Source of the DNA: Erythrobacter sp. SG61-1L
Lineage (GTDB): Bacteria; Pseudomonadota; Alphaproteobacteria; Sphingomonadales; Sphingomonadaceae
Direction of reading: 5' to 3'
Length of the DNA stretch: 64,000 bases
Assembly (NCBI RefSeq): GCF_001305965.1
Contig: NZ_JXQC01000003.1
Location: 1,822,452 to 1,886,451 of the forward strand
Below the pieces are notes generated by a model. The model made no database searches. It was not told where the DNA came from and worked only from the letters and a program-made list of their open reading frames with translations. The translations under genes and the position numbers were made by a program. Each line of letters begins with the position of its first letter. The first letter of the stretch is position 1. Shown here one piece after another: positions 59,176-64,000 of the stretch.

Positions 59176-60719
59176 CACTTCGTTCCCCCGATGCCGTTGC
59201 GCCCGGGGGCGATGATGTTGTTGGGATCGAGCGCGGCCTTCACCTTGTTGTTCAGCCGGTTCAGCGCGTGGTCGTTGAAGTCATAGGTCTTCGCGATAGT
59301 GTCCATATAATCGATATGGCCGCGATATTCGGTGTAACCGTCCTTCGCCGCTTCCACGACAAGCCGCCCGAACAGATCGTTCGCCCGCCCGGTGCTGGCC
59401 GGATCGTCCCGATCGTAGAGGATCAGGCTGACATTGTTGATGTGCCGCCGCCCGATGGTGAAGGTGGAATAATAATCCTGCCCGATCTCGCGATAGATGC
59501 GCTTCACCCGCTTGGCATAGTCCAGCACGCGAGCGCCATCCTGCGGCATGACCGGCGCGAAGCTGAGATGCCCGCCGCGCCCGCCATACCAGTTGACCGA
59601 TTGCAGCCCCAGGGTGGACGGCACGCCGCGCGCGGAATTCTCATAGGGTTCGCCCTGATGCCAGGTGCGGAACTTCAGTTCCTTGCCCAGCTTCGGTTCG
59701 AACAATTCGCGCATCTGGCGCATATTGCCTTCGACCTGATAGGCCGGGCCGAAGAAGCTGATCTTGGCGTTCCACCAGCCAAGGCCGTATTTCTCCATGA
59801 TCGCCCGCTCTGCCTCTTCAGGCAGGGCGCCTTCGCCTTCGTACCATTCCGCCCGCTGGGTCAGCGTGGAAGCAGCGCGGACCGGGCTGCCGAAGACGAC
59901 ATTGTGCTGGATGATTTCGCGGCGGCGCAGATCGGCCAGAATGTCGATGGCCCAGCCTGCATCGTCGAAATTGGGAAAGGCGATCTCGACCGAGGCAGTC
60001 ATTTCAGGTTCGGGCTGCAGCCACAGGCCCGCCTTGGTGACGATGCCGAAATTGGACTGCGCGAACATCTGGTCCCAGCCGGGGCCATAGCCGTATTTAT
60101 AGTTCCGCCAGGTTGCGCCCTTGCCCACGGCACCCATGCCGGTGCGGACCAGTTCGCCATCGGGCATCACCACTTCCAGACCGCACAAGGCCTCGCAATT
60201 GTCGCCCAGCGGCGTGTAGCCGATCCCGCGATCCAGTGCGTTCCCCAGCACGCTGCCCCAGCTATTGCCGGGCACCGACATCCATAGCGGGATGTTGTTG
60301 GCCCAAAGGTGATCGAACAGGTCGAAGAAGCTCACCCCCGGTTCGATCAGGCAATTGGCCTGCTGCGCGTCCACTTCCAGCACGCGGTTCATGCGGCTGA
60401 GATCGAGGATCACGTCACCCCGGCGCACGGGCGCTGCCGAGCCATAGCCGAAGTTCTTCCCCCGGCTGACCGGCCAGAGCGGAATGCCGAAGCGATTGGC
60501 GATGCGCACCACTTCCTGCACTTCGGCCACTTCTGCCGGGGCAAGGATCGCGGAGGATTCGTGATCCAGCCCGTCACCGAAGGCATAGGGATCGAGATAG
60601 GCGGTGCGATCCTCGTCACCGTCCAGGACGCCATCTGCGCCGAGCGCGGCACGAAATGCCGCCAAAGCCGCGCGGAAGCCTTCCGCGCCAACGCCCATCG
60701 GCAATGTACTGGATTGCAT
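59175..60719 (-). CDS. 4-alkylphenol-oxidising flavoprotein (p-cresol methylhydroxylase/VAO family)
   Basis: A 514-aa flavoenzyme of the vanillyl-alcohol-oxidase family. The FAD-binding N-terminal domain has ILAPAEVAEVQEVVRIANRF, PLWPVSRGKNFGYGSAAP and VPGNSWGSVLGNALDRGIGY. The cap domain includes FFGPAYQVEGNMRQMRELFE, and the C-terminus ends DPNNIIAPGRNGI. The paired cytochrome makes it PCMH- or eugenol-hydroxylase-like, hydroxylating the benzylic carbon of a 4-alkylphenol with water. First gene of a five-gene operon (flavoprotein, cytochrome, Tat protein, GMC enzyme, aldehyde dehydrogenase). Confidence 0.9.
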   Translation of the reverse strand: MQSSTLPMGVGAEGFRAALAAFRAALGADGVLDGDEDRTAYLDPYAFGDGLDHESSAILAPAEVAEVQEVVRIANRFGIPLWPVSRGKNFGYGSAAPVRRGDVILDLSRMNRVLEVDAQQANCLIEPGVSFFDLFDHLWANNIPLWMSVPGNSWGSVLGNALDRGIGYTPLGDNCEALCGLEVVMPDGELVRTGMGAVGKGATWRNYKYGYGPGWDQMFAQSNFGIVTKAGLWLQPEPEMTASVEIAFPNFDDAGWAIDILADLRRREIIQHNVVFGSPVRAASTLTQRAEWYEGEGALPEEAERAIMEKYGLGWWNAKISFFGPAYQVEGNMRQMRELFEPKLGKELKFRTWHQGEPYENSARGVPSTLGLQSVNWYGGRGGHLSFAPVMPQDGARVLDYAKRVKRIYREIGQDYYSTFTIGRRHINNVSLILYDRDDPASTGRANDLFGRLVVEAAKDGYTEYRGHIDYMDTIAKTYDFNDHALNRLNNKVKAALDPNNIIAPGRNGIGGTK

Positions 60720-60764
60720 ATCTTCTCCCCTCGGCTGACGGGAAGGGCACCCGATGCCGATATT

Positions 60765-60781
60765 GTTCTGTCAGACAGATT
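60765..60781 (+). promoter_or_regulatory. IclR-type operator 5
   Basis: GTTCTGTCAGACAGATT keeps the left arm exactly and most of the right arm (GATT for GAAC). It starts 46 bases upstream of the flavoprotein start. Confidence 0.55.
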
Positions 60782-60793
60782 GCTATTCTGTAT

Positions 60794-60821
60794 TTTTTAG
60801 CATGCGTGATTGCTGAGTCAA
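60794..60821 (-). promoter_or_regulatory. Predicted flavocytochrome operon promoter
   Basis: On the minus strand TTGACT (60821-60816), 16 bases, then TAAAAA (60799-60794). The start would fall just before operator 5, again placing the palindrome downstream of the start point. The -35 overlaps the end of the upstream transporter gene. Confidence 0.45.
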
Positions 60822-61549
60822 TCTGCCCCCACGATGCCGGTCCAGATCAACCGCAACGCCAGGGCGCTGACAAGCAGACGCATGATAATACGGAACTTAT
60901 CCTCGGATATGTGGCCGATCAGCTGCTTGCCGCACCAGGTTCCGGCAAAGCCCGCAATCGTGGCGATGCCGATGGCCATGGCGAATGGGCCGTAGGCAAA
61001 GCCGGTCACAGCGTATCCTCCGGCCCGGATCGCTTCCAGCACCAGCAGGCAGGTCGCGAAGGTGCCGACCAGTGCGCGCCGGTCGATCCCGGAATTGAGC
61101 AGCACCGGCTGCAGCACCGATCCCATGCCCAGCACTGTCCCGCTGACCGCATGGGCCACGCCCACACCCGCCATGCCGGGCTGCGTATGGACATGGCGCA
61201 TGGGCAATTGCGCCCAGGTGAGTGCCAGCATCATCAGCCCAACGCCAATGGCCAGCGCCCGTTCCGGCAGGGCGTGATACAGCATCAGGCCCCCGCCCAC
61301 ACCCGCCAGCGACCCCAGCGTAAAGGGCCGCACGATCCGCCAGGCAATCGCCTCGCGGAAGGTAACCGCACGGGCCACCAGCGAGGCATAGGACAGGGCC
61401 GGTTGCAGGGCGATGGCGCTGGGCAGCGGGTAAAGCAGTGTCGTTGCCCCGAACAGCACATAACCGCCGCCGATAGAGAGGCTGGCGCTGACCAGCGCGG
61501 CCATGAAAGAGGCCGCCGCCAGCAGCGCCAGCGTCAGGGCGTCACTCAC
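60818..61549 (-). CDS. TauE/SafE-family membrane transporter
   Basis: A 243-aa integral membrane protein with about eight helices. The paired TauE/SafE repeats are seen as SASLSIGGGYVLFGATTLL and GTVLGMGSVLQPVLLNSGID. The family exports or imports small organic anions such as sulfonates, sulfite or sulfoacetate; some members sit in aromatic-acid clusters. It overlaps the MFS gene by 4 bases, so the two transporters are made together. Substrate unknown. Confidence 0.85.
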   Translation of the reverse strand: MSDALTLALLAAASFMAALVSASLSIGGGYVLFGATTLLYPLPSAIALQPALSYASLVARAVTFREAIAWRIVRPFTLGSLAGVGGGLMLYHALPERALAIGVGLMMLALTWAQLPMRHVHTQPGMAGVGVAHAVSGTVLGMGSVLQPVLLNSGIDRRALVGTFATCLLVLEAIRAGGYAVTGFAYGPFAMAIGIATIAGFAGTWCGKQLIGHISEDKFRIIMRLLVSALALRLIWTGIVGAD

Positions 61550-62823
61550 CCCTTGGGCCCGCGATAGCCGCTCCAGTAACGAGGCTCGAACTTCAGGGCG
61601 AGCAGCGCGGAAGCGAAGGCCACCACCATCACGATTGTGAACGGCACGGTGAAGCCGCCGGTCCAGTCAACCGCGAGGCCGATCAGGCCGATGCCCGCTG
61701 CCGCGCCGATGTGGAAGGTAGCATTGAGCACCGCGATCAGCTGCGCGATGGAGCGCACGCCATAGATGTGCCGCCCGAGGATCGGCGCCTGCACCACGAT
61801 GCCGCCATGCGACAGGCCGCGCACCACGGTGAACAGCATGAAGGTGACGATGCCCGAAACCGGGAAGGCCAACAGCACGGCAATGCCGCACAGCGCCCAG
61901 CACATCGCCACGCCGCGCGTGGAGAACTTGTCGAACAGCCAGCCGAACAGCAGCTTGCCGAGACCGGAGAGCACGATCACGATGGTGAAGCCCAGCGCCG
62001 CCATATAGCTGCCGAGGTTGGTCTGCGTTTCGATGAACAGCGGGATATATTCGTTGATCCCGTTGCTGATCACGCCGGAAAGGCCGGTGGCGACCACCAG
62101 CAGAATGAACGGGCCGGTGCGTACGATGTCACGGAATTCCGGCCCCGGATCGCGTGCGGCAGGCGGCGGGCCGCCCTTGCCGTCAGCGCGGGTGCCGTGG
62201 TCGAGTTCCTCTGCCGTATATCCGTAATCTTCCGGCTTTTCATGGACGAGGAACATCACGACGAGCGAGAGGGTGACGAGCACGATCAGGCCGGAAATCC
62301 CCGCCGTGGCCTGCCAGCCGAAATGCTTGAGGCCATAGGTCGTGGCCAGCGGCACGATTGCGCCGGCTGCCGCCCCGCCCATCATCGCCACGCCGGTCGC
62401 CCGGCCCAGCTTGTTGTCGAACCACCGCGCCAGAGTAAGCTGGATGGCAATGAGGCACAGGATCGAGGCAAAACCCGAAACTGCGGCCAGCACATAATAT
62501 TCCCACAGGCTGTCGATGAAATAGAGCCCCACCGAACTGAGGCCCACGGCCCAGATCGACGGCAGGTAGACCCGCTTCACCCCGAAGCGCACGAAGATGG
62601 CGCCCGCAAACAGCCCGGCCACGGCCGAGACAGTGGATTTGATGACCATGAAACTGGTCGTCTGCGCCACGGTCCAGCCCATGTCTTCAGAGATGGTGGC
62701 GTACATCACCGGCATCATCATCGAGATGCCTGCCAGCGCGATACCCCAGACGAGGAAGCCCGTGACCACATTGGCCCAGGCATAGCGCTGCATCTTGCCG
62801 ATGGAGGGGCGATCTTCTCCCAT
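61546..62823 (-). CDS. MFS transporter, probable aromatic/carboxylic acid importer
   Basis: A 425-aa protein with 12 predicted helices, split by a charged central loop (about 195-225, HEKPEDYGYTAEELDHGTR). The loop 2-3 motif is seen as GAIFVRFGVKRVYLP. The closest look is to the monocarboxylate/oxalate-formate branch. ATG 62823 follows AAGGAAAAGCAGG; the longer frame is unlikely. Placed between two flavoprotein genes and behind operator 6, it probably moves the phenolic substrate or an acid intermediate across the inner membrane. Confidence 0.88.
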   Translation of the reverse strand: MGEDRPSIGKMQRYAWANVVTGFLVWGIALAGISMMMPVMYATISEDMGWTVAQTTSFMVIKSTVSAVAGLFAGAIFVRFGVKRVYLPSIWAVGLSSVGLYFIDSLWEYYVLAAVSGFASILCLIAIQLTLARWFDNKLGRATGVAMMGGAAAGAIVPLATTYGLKHFGWQATAGISGLIVLVTLSLVVMFLVHEKPEDYGYTAEELDHGTRADGKGGPPPAARDPGPEFRDIVRTGPFILLVVATGLSGVISNGINEYIPLFIETQTNLGSYMAALGFTIVIVLSGLGKLLFGWLFDKFSTRGVAMCWALCGIAVLLAFPVSGIVTFMLFTVVRGLSHGGIVVQAPILGRHIYGVRSIAQLIAVLNATFHIGAAAGIGLIGLAVDWTGGFTVPFTIVMVVAFASALLALKFEPRYWSGYRGPKG

Positions 62824-62897
62824 TACCTGCTTTTCCTTTTTCGGATTCTGGCGAGAAACCGGCGCGCCTGACTGCCTGCGTGCCACATCGCCACAAT

Positions 62898-62914
62898 GTT
62901 CTTTTCTACAGAAT
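62898..62914 (+). promoter_or_regulatory. IclR-type operator 6
   Basis: GTTCTTTTCTACAGAAT, 75 bases upstream of the MFS start codon and 31 bases past the end of the upstream flavoprotein gene. Confidence 0.65.
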
Positions 62915-62945
62915 GACGTTTTCTTATTTTTCGATCATGACAGAG

Positions 62946-64000
62946 TCAACCAGCCTCCGAGGCCCGAAAACCGGGCCAGATGCCGTGATTGCCGGGTGAC
63001 AGAATGCCTGCCGGATCGAGCGCATCCTTGATGCGCGAATAGGTCTGCCCCAGCGCGTGGCCATTGAAGGAGAACTTGCCCGCCACATGATCGGCCAGGC
63101 AGATATGCGAACGGTAAGGCGCACAGCCCCATTCGGCGATGCGATCGTACATCTCGCGCACGGCTTCGCGCGCCAGCTGGACGCGGGCTGCGTCCGAAGC
63201 ATCGAACATCACCATGCAGGCGCTGACCATGCTGCGCTGGTTGAGCAGGAAGCCCACCGGCGCGATCAACCCGTATCGGGCCATGGTCTCGCGCACCAAC
63301 CGGTCTACCCGCTGCGCCGCCTCCCCGGTGAGGGGAACGACGGGCGAGAAATCCATGTGCCCCAGCGTTTCTCCGAACACGCCCTTCAGCCGTTCAAGCA
63401 ACACCTGATTGGGAATGCCCGCAGGAATGAGATCGCGCGGCTCGACTGTCTCCGGCCCGACATCGCCGGGATAGGTCCGCAATTCCAGTTCTGCACCGCT
63501 TAGCGCGGCAACCGCGCTCTCCAGAATGGCCCGACGCGCCGCGACCATCCTTGCATCGCCATACAGGCCCAGCCGCACGCTCCACCGCCCCGGGCGCAGC
63601 ACCTGCTTGAGATTGGCCAGAGTGAAGCGACCAAGCCCGGCCTCATCCGCTTCGGCCTCGTCAGGCGTGCCTACGATCATCGGGACGCCCTGCAGCACGC
63701 CCTCGCGCAGCAGGCCCCGGATCGTGTCGACCAACGGCACGATGTCATCCTCGCCCCGGCAGGTGATCGTGCCGGTGACGAAGATCTCCGGGCGCGGCAT
63801 CAGCCACAGGCCTGCCTTGGTGACCACACCGAAATTGCTCTGCATGAACAGGCTGTCGAGCGAAGGGCCATAACCACGCCGGTGACAGGCCCAAAGGGGG
63901 CTGCCCGGCAAGCCGCCCTGCCCCGTGCGCAGCAAGGTGCCGTCGGCCAGCACCGCCTCCATCCCGCAGATGGCGGAGGCATGATCGCCCATGACGTTGT
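62946..64000 (-). CDS. Second VAO/PCMH-family flavoprotein, 5' end beyond window
   Basis: The C-terminal ~350 residues of a homologue of the flavoprotein at 59175. MGDHASAICGMEAVLADGTL aligns with LGDNCEALCGLEVVMPDGEL, and QSNFGVVTKAGLWLMPRPEI with its counterpart. The end DPAGILSPGNHGIWPG also corresponds. The start lies outside the window; about 150 N-terminal residues with the FAD-binding half are missing from view. Divergence is large, so it probably acts on a different 4-substituted phenol rather than being a recent duplicate. Confidence 0.85.
   Translation of the reverse strand, partial: NVMGDHASAICGMEAVLADGTLLRTGQGGLPGSPLWACHRRGYGPSLDSLFMQSNFGVVTKAGLWLMPRPEIFVTGTITCRGEDDIVPLVDTIRGLLREGVLQGVPMIVGTPDEAEADEAGLGRFTLANLKQVLRPGRWSVRLGLYGDARMVAARRAILESAVAALSGAELELRTYPGDVGPETVEPRDLIPAGIPNQVLLERLKGVFGETLGHMDFSPVVPLTGEAAQRVDRLVRETMARYGLIAPVGFLLNQRSMVSACMVMFDASDAARVQLAREAVREMYDRIAEWGCAPYRSHICLADHVAGKFSFNGHALGQTYSRIKDALDPAGILSPGNHGIWPGFRASEAG

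Overview
The window looks like a chromosome segment of a high-GC sphingomonad-type alphaproteobacterium (Novosphingobium/Sphingobium/Erythrobacter-like). The reasons are a TonB-dependent receptor beside aromatic genes, an EL222-like LOV-HTH photoreceptor, a TorF-type porin, a short KdpD-like kinase and Tat-exported substrate-binding proteins. The genus is inferred from gene content only; no 16S gene is present.

Layout. (1) 1-13.2 kb: a tRNA-Leu(CAG) gene with an integrative element in its 3' end. The element carries a tyrosine integrase, a gene split by an IS630-like element, small secreted or membrane proteins, phage-like genes, a fragment resembling an integrase N-terminus, a serine recombinase and an Mrr-like nuclease. 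An imperfect copy of the tRNA 3' end near 13,180 marks the right border, and paired GGTACAAA arms sit just inside both borders. (2) 13.3-18.07 kb: a restriction-modification module (one-chain methylase-nuclease plus Mrr-type endonuclease) bracketed by ~90-100 bp direct repeats. A terminator at 18.1 kb follows. (3) 18.2-21.1 kb: a KdpD/KdpE-like two-component pair and the lipoprotein Pal. (4) 21.1-41.4 kb: a polyamine and beta-alanine catabolic region. It holds an omega-aminotransferase, alanine dehydrogenase and malonate-semialdehyde dehydrogenase; two glutamine-synthetase-like ligases; PuuB-, PuuD-, PatD- and SpuC-like enzymes; a PotFBCA-type ABC importer; and a LysR regulator. (5) 41.5-42.1 kb: a LOV-HTH blue-light regulator. 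(6) 42.3-64 kb: an aromatic catabolic cluster with an IclR regulator.

How the aromatic cluster appears to work. Flavocytochrome genes of the p-cresol methylhydroxylase type, a GMC alcohol oxidoreductase, an aldehyde dehydrogenase and a carotenoid-oxygenase-family enzyme would trim side chains of a phenolic substrate. A flavin monooxygenase, gentisate dioxygenase and FAH-family hydrolase would open the ring. A single-chain aconitase homologue, a class III CoA-transferase and an HMG-CoA-lyase-like enzyme would suit conversion of a methylated C4 acid (citraconate to citramalate to citramalyl-CoA to acetyl-CoA plus pyruvate). That makes a methyl-substituted gentisate the best-fitting intermediate. 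The pathway is inference from families and gene order.

The strongest new signal is regulatory. Six 17-bp near-palindromes of the form GTTC-N9-GAAY occur, and each lies just upstream of a transcription unit of the aromatic cluster: the lyase/IclR divergent region, the hydrolase operon, the TonB receptor, the carotenoid oxygenase, the flavocytochrome operon and the MFS operon. They look like one operator for the cluster's IclR regulator and would define a single regulon of about 20 kb. A weaker ATC-N9-GAT motif recurs at three polyamine promoters and may be the LysR box.
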